From contig VAXT01000001.1 in NCBI GenBank assembly GCA_005883245.1, forward strand, positions 1 to 7,109: DNA of 7,109 nt, written 5' to 3'. Both the position numbers and the translations under genes were made by a program. Of the stretch, positions 1 through 5,638 are shown one piece after another. This DNA comes from Actinomycetota bacterium. GTDB lineage: Bacteria > Actinomycetota > Thermoleophilia > Gaiellales > Gaiellaceae. Within the stretch, counting starts at the first letter, position 1. Each line of letters starts with the position of its first letter. Under the pieces are notes generated by a model. That model had not been told where the DNA came from. It saw only the letters and a program-made list of their open reading frames with translations, and ran no database searches.

Positions 1-184
1 GATCGCGTCCGAGCGCTACTACGCGGTGGCGGCGCGGACGTTCGCAGACGCGCGCGGCGGCGAGATCATCCTCTACGAGGACGCGTACGGGAACATCGCG
101 ATCGCGATCAGCGGCGGCAGCGCTGCGGACACGTTCTTCTCGGCGCAGCCCGGCGTCGAGATCCGGATCCGGCTGGCGGACTGA
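1..184 (+). CDS. SAM hydroxide adenosyltransferase (DUF62 family), C-terminal fragment
   Basis: An open frame enters from the left edge (codons begin at base 2) and ends at TGA 182-184; about 60 C-terminal residues are visible. They resemble the C-terminal beta-barrel domain of the SAM hydroxide adenosyltransferase / chlorinase-fluorinase family (DUF62), which in its common form hydrolyses S-adenosylmethionine to adenosine and methionine. Supporting motifs are RTFADARGGE, then YEDAYGNIAIAI and GGSAAD, matching the family pattern of a short strand, a D-x-(Y/F/W)-G turn, a run of A/I/V residues and a GSAA segment. The catalytic N-terminal domain lies outside the window, so activity cannot be judged. 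The stop overlaps the ATG of the methyltransferase (TGATG), so the two genes are almost certainly co-transcribed and translationally coupled. The family call rests on a short stretch and is moderately sure. Confidence 0.65.
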   Translation, partial: IASERYYAVAARTFADARGGEIILYEDAYGNIAIAISGGSAADTFFSAQPGVEIRIRLAD

Positions 185-810
185 TGCTGGAGCAGCTGGG
201 CCGTAAGTTCGCGCGCTTCACGACCAACCAGGTCGTCCGCTGGCCGCGGGCCTGGCCGCTCTTTCGTTGGCTGACTCGGGTGCAGTTCAACCGGATCGCG
301 CCTGCCTGGGACGAGAGGCGCACGCCCGAGTCGTTCGCGTCGCTCGAGGCTGCTCTCGACGCGCTCGAAGCGAGCCCTTCTCGGGTGCTCGATCTCGGAA
401 CCGGCACGGGACGCGCGGCGTTCCTGATCGCGCACCGGTATCCGGAGGCCGAAGTGGTCGGCGTCGACCTGGCCGAGGACATGCTCGCTGAGGCCAGGCG
501 GCTGACTCCGCCCGAGCTCGCCGGTCGCGTGCGCTTCGAGCAGGCGGACGCTGAGCGTCTTTCGTTTCCGGACGGCTCGTTCGACCTCGTCTCGCTCGCG
601 AACATGATCCCGTTCTTCGAGGAGCTGGGGCGGGTGACGGCTCCGGGCGGGTCGGTGGTTTTCTCGTTCTCGGCCGGGCCGGAGACGCCGATCTACGTGC
701 CGCCCGAGGTACTGCGAGCGCGGCTCGGCGAGCTCGGTTTCACGGAATTTGCGGACTTCGGAGCCGGCAATGGGACGGCGCTGTCTGCACGGAAAGGCCA
801 AGCGGCGTAG
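184..810 (+). CDS. Class I SAM-dependent methyltransferase
   Basis: A 208-residue protein with a Rossmann-type methyltransferase fold. Motif I is VLDLGTGTG at residues 68-76 (SAM binding), the motif II acidic residue is in VGVDLAEDML at 92-101 (ribose contact), an ADAE segment at 121-124 would contact adenine, and GSFDLVS at 131-137 is the motif IV region; APGGSVVFSF (153-162) is the usual post-IV strand. The first 60 residues are basic and aromatic and may form a substrate lid. Start ATG 184 overlaps the preceding TGA by one base, with a weak Shine-Dalgarno-like GGCGGA just upstream. The substrate cannot be told: the family methylates small molecules, quinones, lipids and nucleic acids. Pairing with a SAM-hydrolysing enzyme suggests a SAM-linked operon. 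A strong intrinsic terminator follows the stop within 14 nt, so this is the last gene of its unit. Confidence 0.88.
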   Translation: MLEQLGRKFARFTTNQVVRWPRAWPLFRWLTRVQFNRIAPAWDERRTPESFASLEAALDALEASPSRVLDLGTGTGRAAFLIAHRYPEAEVVGVDLAEDMLAEARRLTPPELAGRVRFEQADAERLSFPDGSFDLVSLANMIPFFEELGRVTAPGGSVVFSFSAGPETPIYVPPEVLRARLGELGFTEFADFGAGNGTALSARKGQAA

Positions 811-823
811 GCTTCAGGCTACT

Positions 824-867
824 AGGACGTCGGCGGCACGGAGACACCGGCCCCGACGTCCTTTTTT
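824..867 (+). terminator. Rho-independent terminator of the methyltransferase operon
   Basis: AGGACGTCGG (824-833) is the exact reverse complement of CCGACGTCCT (853-862), giving a 10-bp stem with a 19-nt loop. A run of six T (862-867) begins at the end of the stem. It lies 14 nt past the methyltransferase stop, the expected place for an intrinsic terminator reading rightwards. Confidence 0.8.
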
Positions 868-888
868 GCGCGCAAAGCGTGCAAAAAA
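862..888. repeat. 12-bp inverted repeat with T6/A6 outer arms
   Basis: TTTTTTGCGCGC (862-873), a 3-nt spacer AAA, then GCGTGCAAAAAA (877-888). All 12 positions pair if one G-T wobble is allowed. The left T-run is also the T-tract of the rightward terminator, and the right A-run reads as a T-tract on the minus strand. It may belong to a bidirectional terminator or simply be an A-tract-bordered hairpin. Confidence 0.65.
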
Positions 889-904
889 ACAAGCGCAGCG
901 GCGC
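883..904 (-). terminator. Possible terminator for tRNA-Phe (leftward)
   Basis: Read on the minus strand, GCGC (904-901), loop CGCT, GCGC (896-893) is followed by TTGTTTTTTT (892-883). The stem is only 4 bp, so this is weak alone, but the T-rich run is clear and the next hairpin (862-888) sits directly behind it. It lies about 85 nt past the tRNA 3' end, with no better candidate nearer. Confidence 0.4.
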
Positions 905-967
905 GAGCCAGGCGATAGAGGGTCCTGTCCGCTGAAGGAGGCCGCGACGTAGGAGTCACTCCGCGAG

Positions 968-979
968 GCCGCCTGCGGC
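968..979. repeat. Short perfect inverted repeat GCCGC-CT-GCGGC
   Basis: A 5-bp GC palindrome with a 2-nt spacer lies about 10 nt beyond the tRNA-Phe 3' end. No T-tract follows on either strand, so it is not a canonical terminator. It could act as a 3' hairpin of the tRNA precursor, or be chance in high-GC sequence. Confidence 0.3.
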
Positions 980-989
980 AAGCCGAAAA

Positions 990-1062
990 TGGCGAGGGCC
1001 GGAATCGAACCGGCGACACCACGGTTTTCAGCCGTGTGCTCTACCGACTGAGCTACCTCGCC
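990..1062 (-). tRNA. tRNA-Phe (anticodon GAA)
   Basis: The minus strand folds into a complete 73-nt cloverleaf: acceptor GGCGAGG pairs with CCTCGCC, D arm GCTC/GAGC, anticodon arm CACGG-CTGAAAA-CCGTG, variable loop GTGTC, T arm GCCGG-TTCGATT-CCGGC, discriminator A at 990. The anticodon loop gives GAA at positions 34-36, reading UUC/UUU, so the amino acid is phenylalanine. The sequence after the discriminator is TTTTCGG, so CCA is not encoded and must be added by the CCA-adding enzyme, as is usual in Actinomycetota. It stands alone between a terminator and the receiver-domain gene. Confidence 0.97.
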
Positions 1063-1073
1063 AGGCGCGGCCA

Positions 1074-1079
1074 AGTGTA
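1074..1079 (-). promoter_or_regulatory. Candidate -10 element of the tRNA-Phe gene
   Basis: On the minus strand TACACT (1079-1074) fits the actinobacterial TANNNT -10 consensus and lies 11 nt ahead of the mature 5' end at 1062, leaving a short 5' leader for RNase P. A -35 box at the right spacing is not convincing (GAAAGT near 1102-1097) and would lie inside the receiver gene. Co-transcription from the upstream ETF operon is the alternative. Confidence 0.4.
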
Positions 1080-1086
1080 GCCGTGC

Positions 1087-1488
1087 TCAGACGGGGACTT
1101 TCGCGGCCGTCAGCCGTCCCAGAAGGCCGTCGACAAACGCGTTCTTGACGAGCACGTCGTCCGCGCCCGAGTCCTTCGCCGCCGAGTGCAGCTCCGGCGC
1201 CTCGTCTCCCGTGAGCGCGATCAGGCAGAGGTGCGGATGGTCCCGGCGCATGCGCGTCATAGCCGTCACGCCGTCCAAGAGGGGCATGTGCAGGTCGAGC
1301 ACGACCGCGTCCGGCGCCATCTCGTCCACGAGCTCGATCGCCGCCAAGCCGTTCGTCGCGGTCGCGACGACCGACAGCTCACCCTGCGCCTCGATCAGCT
1401 CGCGCAGCGACACGAGGAAGTCCTCGTCGTCGTCGGCGAGAAGGACGCGAACTCCTCCCTCGGTGGCCACACTGCTCACGACTCGCAT
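1087..1488 (-). CDS. Stand-alone response-regulator receiver (CheY-like) protein
   Basis: A 133-residue protein made almost wholly of one receiver domain. The acidic pocket is in VLLADDDEDF (D19-D21), the phospho-acceptor is D65 in VVLDLHMP, the switch threonine is T93 in IALTG, and the conserved lysine is K115 in LVKNAF. All catalytic positions are present, so phosphorylation by a histidine kinase is expected. Receivers of this sequence type are often fused to a LuxR-type helix-turn-helix, but here the frame stops right after the last helix, so there is no DNA-binding output. No kinase is in the window. The ATG (1488) lies 2 nt after the ETF stop with no clear Shine-Dalgarno, implying translational coupling; the first 12 residues precede the fold, and GTG at codon 7 is an alternative start. 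Its role beside an ETF is unknown. Confidence 0.88.
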   Translation of the reverse strand: MRVVSSVATEGGVRVLLADDDEDFLVSLRELIEAQGELSVVATATNGLAAIELVDEMAPDAVVLDLHMPLLDGVTAMTRMRRDHPHLCLIALTGDEAPELHSAAKDSGADDVLVKNAFVDGLLGRLTAAKVPV

Positions 1489-1490
1489 CT

Positions 1491-3236
1491 TCAGCCCGGA
1501 GACCGGATCGAGTCAAGCAGGATCGGGAGAAGCTCGCGGGCGTCGCCGGAAACGGACACGTCCACCTCGTCGGGAGTCTCCTCGCCGACGCTGACGATGA
1601 CGCGGGCCTTGACCACTCCACCCCAGGGCTCGAGGTCGTCGCCGACCCCGATCCCGACGTAGAGCCGCGGCGCGACGGGCCGCCCGAGGAGGCCGACCTG
1701 GCGTGTCGGTTCGACAAGCCCCGCCGCGCATGCTTCCCGCGTCCCCGCGAGCGCAGCGTCGGTCGCTTCGATCGCGGCCAGCACATCCGGTTGAACCGTC
1801 GGGCCGACACCGACCACGACGTCCTTCTCGTCCAGCTCGTACGAGGCGCAATCCCGCTTGCGCTCGACGAGCCTGACCTTCGGTTCGGGGAGAGCGCCGA
1901 GATCGAGGCGGCGGATCTCGGTGTCGAAGTCCCGGGGCTGGAGCGGCTCGTACATGCGCGGGAGGACGGTCGCGAGCTGCGGCGTCGTCGCCCCGAGGAT
2001 GACCGAGACGATGTTGCCGCCGTACGCGGGCTTCTGCTGGAGCAGCCGGCCGGCCTTCGCGATGTCGACACCGACGCAGTCCGCAGTCATCCCGAGCTCG
2101 AGGTCGCCGGCGGCCCGCGGGCCGTAGTCGCGGCCACGGCCGGTCGCGGGAACGAGCACCACGCGCGGCAGATGTTCGGCGAGCACGCGCCGCAGGACCT
2201 CCGCCCAGAGCTCCGGGTGGTAGTCGGCGAGGGCGGGATCGTCGACCGTGTAGACGACCTCCGCGCCGTGGCGAGCCGCCTCCTGCATGGCGCCGTCGAG
2301 GTCGTGGCCGATCAGCAACGCGACCGCCCGTCCCCCCAACTTGCCCGCCAGGTTGCGGCTCCGCGCGATCAGCTCGAGGGAGACGCGACGGTGCCGGCCG
2401 TCGACGAGCTCGCACACGGTCCAACAGTCGTAGCTCGCTCCAGGCTCGTCCGCGATGTGCTCCGGCTTGTCCCAGCTCGACTCCTCTGGAGCCCTATCGG
2501 CCAGCAGCTCACGGACGCGGCTCGCGGCCTCTTGGGCGCTTTCTGCACGGATCCCGGCGCGCTCGGGCCGCGCGTCCCGGACGGCCAGCACTCGGGTCGG
2601 CGAGCCGGTCTGGCCGAAGCGCTTGTCGTTCGGACGCAGATCGTCGACGAGGTCGGTTGCCTGCCAGACGACGATCTCGTCGCCGCCGCTACGCGTGGGC
2701 GCATCCTCCGGCGGGCGGCCGACCGAGACGACGAGGGGGAGCTCCGCCTCGTAGACGTCGTGGCCGAAATCGGTCTCGCGCGTCAGCCGCAGCCCGTCCC
2801 CGGAGCGCTCGAGCGTCGAGCTGCTGATCGAGTGCGGCCAGCCGAGAAACGCGGCGACCTGCGGCGGCACCTGCCACGTCTCCGAGTCCAGCGCCTTTCG
2901 TCCGCACAGCACGAGATCGGCGCCTTCCTTCCGGATCGCCAGCGCGAGCGTTCGCGACGTGCCGATCGTGTCTGCGAGCGCGAACACGCGGTCCGAGAGA
3001 TGAATCGCGCGGTCGGCTCCAAGCCCGAGAGCCTCGCGGAGCGCTTCCTCGGCCTGCGGCGGGCCCATGGTCATGACCACGACCTCGTCGGCGAGCTGGC
3101 GCGCGTATTGCACGGCATACCGGTCGTACTCGTTCAGCTCGAGCGGCACGCCTTCGCGCTTGAGCGACTTCGTCTCCTCGTCGAACTCGATCGAACCGAG
3201 CGCGGGCACCTGCTTGACGAGGCAGATCGCCTTCAC
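1491..3236 (-). CDS. Fused electron transfer flavoprotein, beta plus alpha subunits (EtfBA-like)
   Basis: A 581-residue protein joining both ETF subunits, normally two genes. Residues 1 to about 255 match EtfB/FixA: VKQVP at 7-11, LNEYDRYAVQYA at 34-45, and the nucleotide-binding loop GRKALDSETWQVPPQ at 112-126 (AMP site in classical ETFs). Residues from about 268 match EtfA/FixB: an N-terminal alpha/beta domain with DDPALADYH (332-340) and VPATGRGRDYGPRAA (362-376), KPAYGGN (402-408), then the C-terminal flavin domain (about 455-581). ETFs pass electrons from acyl-CoA and other dehydrogenases to the quinone pool via FAD. In the flavin domain the usual GISGAIQH loop reads GVGDDLEPWGG (530-540), and the later A-I-N-K-D segment reads SVGEE (549-553), so canonical FAD binding is doubtful. 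The start is GTG 3236, giving the typical N-terminus; a -10 lies 7 nt ahead. It leads a two-gene unit with the receiver gene. Confidence 0.88.
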   Translation of the reverse strand: MKAICLVKQVPALGSIEFDEETKSLKREGVPLELNEYDRYAVQYARQLADEVVVMTMGPPQAEEALREALGLGADRAIHLSDRVFALADTIGTSRTLALAIRKEGADLVLCGRKALDSETWQVPPQVAAFLGWPHSISSSTLERSGDGLRLTRETDFGHDVYEAELPLVVSVGRPPEDAPTRSGGDEIVVWQATDLVDDLRPNDKRFGQTGSPTRVLAVRDARPERAGIRAESAQEAASRVRELLADRAPEESSWDKPEHIADEPGASYDCWTVCELVDGRHRRVSLELIARSRNLAGKLGGRAVALLIGHDLDGAMQEAARHGAEVVYTVDDPALADYHPELWAEVLRRVLAEHLPRVVLVPATGRGRDYGPRAAGDLELGMTADCVGVDIAKAGRLLQQKPAYGGNIVSVILGATTPQLATVLPRMYEPLQPRDFDTEIRRLDLGALPEPKVRLVERKRDCASYELDEKDVVVGVGPTVQPDVLAAIEATDAALAGTREACAAGLVEPTRQVGLLGRPVAPRLYVGIGVGDDLEPWGGVVKARVIVSVGEETPDEVDVSVSGDARELLPILLDSIRSPG

Positions 3237-3243
3237 ACCTGCG

Positions 3244-3249
3244 AGCCTA
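3244..3249 (-). promoter_or_regulatory. Candidate -10 of the ETF gene (leaderless)
   Basis: On the minus strand TAGGCT (3249-3244) fits TANNNT and is separated by exactly 7 nt from the GTG start at 3236, the spacing expected if transcription begins at the start codon. No Shine-Dalgarno is well placed. The whole region between the divergent ETF and phosphoesterase starts is only 20 bp, so there is no space for a conventional leader; no good -35 was found. Confidence 0.5.
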
Positions 3250-3256
3250 TCTACCC

Positions 3257-3925
3257 GTGCTGGGCGTTCTGTACGACATCCACGGGAACTTGCCGTCGCT
3301 GGAGCGGGTCCTGGCCGAGGCGGAGGGGCTCGAGATCGACCGCTGGCTGCTCGGAGGGGACTACGGAACCCCGAGCCCGTGGCCCGAGGAGACGCTCGCT
3401 CGGCTGAAGGAGCTTCCGAACGCGACGTGGATCCGTGGCAACGGCGAACGCTGGCTCCGCGAGCCGCCGCTCGACCGGCCCGAGGTGATGGCCACCTACG
3501 ATCTTTTCCGCGGCTCCTTCGACGAGGAGCTCGTCGAGTGGCTCTACGGGCTGCCGACGCAAGCCGAGCTGGACGGCGTGCTCTACGTCCACGGCTCGCC
3601 GCTCTCGGACGTCGAGAGCTTTCCGCCGCAGCCCTCTGACGAGGACGAGCGGATGCTCGTGGGCGTGCGCGACCGGACCGTCGTCTTCGGACACAGCCAT
3701 CAGCAGTTCCGTCGGCCTGGGCCGCTCGGCACCGACCTCGTCAACCCGGGGAGCGTGGGGATGCCGCTCGACGGCGACGTGCGCGCGGCGTGGGCGACCT
3801 GGGCCGGCGACTTCGAGTTCCGACGCACGGAGTACGACGTCCAGCGAGCCGCGGACGGCTACCGGGCGATGGGGGGCGACTTCGGCGAGTTCGCGGCTAC
3901 TCGGATCGAGCGGGGCTCGGACTAG
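3257..3925 (+). CDS. Metallophosphoesterase, calcineurin-like (YfcE/MJ0936-type)
   Basis: A 222-residue dinuclear-metal phosphoesterase of the small YfcE/MJ0936-like class. The metal and catalytic motifs come in family order: DIHGN at 7-11 (D7, H9), GGD at 33-35 (D35), RGNGE at 60-64 (N62, in place of the usual GNHD/GNxD), VHGSP at 111-115 (H112), GHSH at 145-148, and NPGSVG at 163-168. The set is complete apart from the D-to-E change after GN, so an active enzyme is likely. Members hydrolyse phosphodiesters or phosphomonoesters, sometimes cyclic nucleotides; the substrate cannot be read here. The GTG start (3257) places DIHGN six residues in, typical of the family. It diverges from the ETF with 20 bp between, lacks a Shine-Dalgarno, and its last 29 bp overlap the convergent OsmC gene. 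Confidence 0.88.
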   Translation: MLGVLYDIHGNLPSLERVLAEAEGLEIDRWLLGGDYGTPSPWPEETLARLKELPNATWIRGNGERWLREPPLDRPEVMATYDLFRGSFDEELVEWLYGLPTQAELDGVLYVHGSPLSDVESFPPQPSDEDERMLVGVRDRTVVFGHSHQQFRRPGPLGTDLVNPGSVGMPLDGDVRAAWATWAGDFEFRRTEYDVQRAADGYRAMGGDFGEFAATRIERGSD

Positions 3926-4355
3926 ATAGCTTCGCCTCGACCGAGATCTCGACGTTGCCTTCGAGCGCCTTCGAGACCGGGCAGTTGTCCTTGGCGCCCT
4001 CGGCCGCTTGCCGGAACTCCGCTTCGTCGATCCCGTCGACCTCGCCCTCGATCTCGAGCCTGATCTTGGTCATGCGGAAGCCCGCGTCGGTCTTGTCGAA
4101 GGTCGCGGTCGCGCTCGACTCGAGCCGCGTCGGCGCGTGGCCGTCTTCGGCGAGCCCGTGAGAGAGCGCCATCGAGACGCACGTGGCGTGCGCGGCGGCG
4201 ATCAGCTCCTCGGGACTCACGCCCTCGGCGCCCTCGGCGCGGGCCGACCAGCTCACGCCTTCGTCCGAGAGCACATCGCTTCCGGTCGAGACGCGGCCCG
4301 AGCCGCTCATCAGGTCGCCTTCCCAGGTTGCGCGGGCTGTCTTGTCAGTCGCCAT
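3897..4355 (-). CDS. osmC: OsmC-family peroxiredoxin (organic hydroperoxide reductase)
   Basis: A 152-residue OsmC/Ohr-superfamily protein. These are homodimeric cytosolic thiol peroxidases that reduce organic hydroperoxides using two cysteines. The peroxidatic cysteine is C59 in SPEELIAAAHATCVSMAL, the resolving cysteine is C125 in DNCPVSKAL, and the supporting arginine and glutamate are R39 (WSAR) and E50 (SPEE). These positions agree with those I recall for E. coli OsmC (R39, E50, C59, C125), which favours OsmC over Ohr. WEGDLMSGSG at 11-20 is also typical of OsmC. The ATG (4355) lies inside the end of rarA (11-bp overlap) and has a strong AAGGAGG site 6 nt upstream, so it is expressed from the rarA transcript. 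The 3' end overlaps the phosphoesterase tail by 29 bp. Confidence 0.93.
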   Translation of the reverse strand: MATDKTARATWEGDLMSGSGRVSTGSDVLSDEGVSWSARAEGAEGVSPEELIAAAHATCVSMALSHGLAEDGHAPTRLESSATATFDKTDAGFRMTKIRLEIEGEVDGIDEAEFRQAAEGAKDNCPVSKALEGNVEISVEAKLSSPSPARSE

Positions 4356-5616
4356 CCTCGTCCTCCTTCTCCTCGCCGGAACCCGGCGGTCGGTAGTACT
4401 TCTTACCTTTCAGCGGCTCCGGGAGGTGGTCGACCTCGAAGCCGCGCGGATCTGAGTGGGGATAGATGTACTCCTTCCCGCGCCCGAGCTTTTTCGCACC
4501 GTAGTAGTGCGTGTCGCGCAGCTCGTCGGGTGGGCGAACGTGGCCGTGCTCGCGGACGTCTTGCGCCGCCTCGCCGAGTGCCTTGATGACCGCGTTCGAC
4601 TTCGGCGCGAGCGCGAGGTAGATGGCCGCCTCGGCGAGGTTGAGACGCGCTTCCGGCAGCCCGACGTGCTCGACCGCCTGCGCAGCCGCCACCGCGACCA
4701 CGAGCGCCTGCGGGTCGGCGAGCCCGATGTCCTCGGAGGCCAGCACGATCATGCGGCGTGCGATGAAGCGGGGGTCCTCGCCGCCCTCGAGCATCGCGGC
4801 CAGGTAGTAGACGGCCGCGTCCGGGTCGGAGCCGCGCATCGACTTGATGAAGGCGGACACGAAGTCGTAGTGCGCGTCGCCACCCTTGTCGTAGACGAGC
4901 GGCCGCTTGCGGGCGGCATCTTCAATGTGGCCATGTCCCAGGACCTGGTCCCGGGCCATGGCCGTTTGGGACGCGAGCTCGAGGATGTTCAGCGCGTTGC
5001 GGGCGTCGCCGCCGGCTCGCCGCGCGATCAGCTCGACCATCTCGTCCGGGACCTCGGTCCCGAGCTCTTCGGCGCCACGCCGCACGACGATGCCGAGGTC
5101 CTCCTCGGACAGCGGCTCGAGCTCGTAGATCTGCGACCGCGACAGCAAGGCGGAGTTGACCTCGAAGTACGGGTTCTCGGTCGTCGCCCCGATCAGCGTC
5201 AGGATCCCCTCTTCGACCGCGGGCAGGAGCGCGTCCTGCTGCGCTTTGTTGAAGCGATGGATCTCGTCGAGGAAGAGGATCGTCCGCTGTCCGTGTGCAC
5301 CGAGTCGCTCGCGTGCGCCCGCAATCACCTCGCGCACCTGTGAGACCGTCGCCGAGACGGCCGACAACTCCTCGAAGTAGGCGCCGGTCGTGTTCGCGAT
5401 CACCCGCGCGAGCGTCGTCTTCCCGCTCCCCGGCGGCCCGTAAAGAATCGACGAGCCGACACGGTCCTCGGCGATGGCAAGCCGCAGCGCCGACTGCTCG
5501 CCCAGGATCTGCTCCTGCCCGACAAAGTCCTCGAGCCGTTGGGGGCGCATACGGAGAGCGAGCGGAGCCGTCTCGGGCAGCCGCTCGTTGGCCGCATCGG
5601 AGAACAGATCTTCCAC
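4345..5616 (-). CDS. rarA: Replication-associated recombination protein A (RarA/MgsA), AAA+ ATPase
   Basis: With the GTG start at 5616 this is a 423-residue protein, the normal RarA size. RarA (MgsA, eukaryotic WRNIP1/Mgs1) is a tetrameric clamp-loader-like ATPase acting at stalled or gapped replication forks. Numbered from that GTG: an N-terminal RPQRLEDFVGQEQ segment before the ATPase core, Walker A GPPGSGKT at 59-66, Walker B LFLDEIH at 113-119, sensor 1 GATTENP at 142-148, sensor 2 GGDARNALN at 201-209, then the RarA-specific tetramerisation domain beginning YDKGGDAHYDF near 241, with GEDPRFIARR near 278-287. The frame stays open upstream to 5892, but that extension is antisense to the M20 gene and has no family similarity, so it was excluded. 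No Shine-Dalgarno precedes GTG 5616; a -10-like CATACT lies 8 nt ahead. The C-terminus (EEKEDEDGD) is acidic and hosts the osmC ribosome site. Confidence 0.95.
   Translation of the reverse strand: MEDLFSDAANERLPETAPLALRMRPQRLEDFVGQEQILGEQSALRLAIAEDRVGSSILYGPPGSGKTTLARVIANTTGAYFEELSAVSATVSQVREVIAGARERLGAHGQRTILFLDEIHRFNKAQQDALLPAVEEGILTLIGATTENPYFEVNSALLSRSQIYELEPLSEEDLGIVVRRGAEELGTEVPDEMVELIARRAGGDARNALNILELASQTAMARDQVLGHGHIEDAARKRPLVYDKGGDAHYDFVSAFIKSMRGSDPDAAVYYLAAMLEGGEDPRFIARRMIVLASEDIGLADPQALVVAVAAAQAVEHVGLPEARLNLAEAAIYLALAPKSNAVIKALGEAAQDVREHGHVRPPDELRDTHYYGAKKLGRGKEYIYPHSDPRGFEVDHLPEPLKGKKYYRPPGSGEEKEDEDGD
4362..4368 (-). promoter_or_regulatory. Ribosome binding site of osmC inside rarA
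   Basis: AAGGAGG (4368-4362 on the minus strand) lies 6 nt ahead of the osmC ATG at 4355. It is among the strongest Shine-Dalgarno matches in the window and lies entirely in codons for the acidic C-terminal tail of RarA, so osmC can be initiated efficiently while coupled to rarA translation. Confidence 0.8.
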
Positions 5617-5624
5617 GGCCCCGA

Positions 5625-5632
5625 AGTATGCT
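5625..5632. promoter_or_regulatory. Overlapping divergent -10 elements for rarA (-) and the M20 gene (+)
   Basis: The octamer AGTATGCT contains TATGCT on the plus strand (5627-5632; TANNNT) and CATACT on the minus strand (5630-5625; one mismatch to TATACT). The minus element is 8 nt from the rarA GTG (5616). The plus element is 6 nt from a GTG at 5639 and 26 nt from the likely M20 start at 5659. Only 42 bp separate the two start codons and no -35 boxes stand out, so the two promoters would compete for polymerase. Confidence 0.45.
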
Positions 5633-5638
5633 GCTCGC

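Noticed and set aside
938..973. Direct repeat GAGGCCGC at 938-945 and 965-972
   Set aside because: Only 8 bp of GC-rich sequence; expected by chance at this base composition and without a third copy.
814..1074. Minus-strand frame of 86 codons between the methyltransferase and receiver genes
   Set aside because: It runs straight through the complete tRNA-Phe and the terminator hairpins; a translated tRNA is a common false prediction.
1440..1465. Shine-Dalgarno-like GAGGGAGGAG inside the receiver gene as an internal start site
   Set aside because: It is followed by GTT and no ATG/GTG at proper distance before the conserved VLLADDD strand; the purine run encodes E-G-G.
1791..3407. Long open frame (538 codons) on the plus strand opposite the ETF
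   Set aside because: A typical high-GC antisense shadow: Arg/Asp/Val-rich composition, no domain motifs, and it runs into the phosphoesterase gene in another frame.
4456..5343. Open frame of 295 codons on the plus strand opposite rarA
   Set aside because: Low-complexity Arg/Val/Asp-rich translation antisense to strongly supported rarA, with no start context or motifs.
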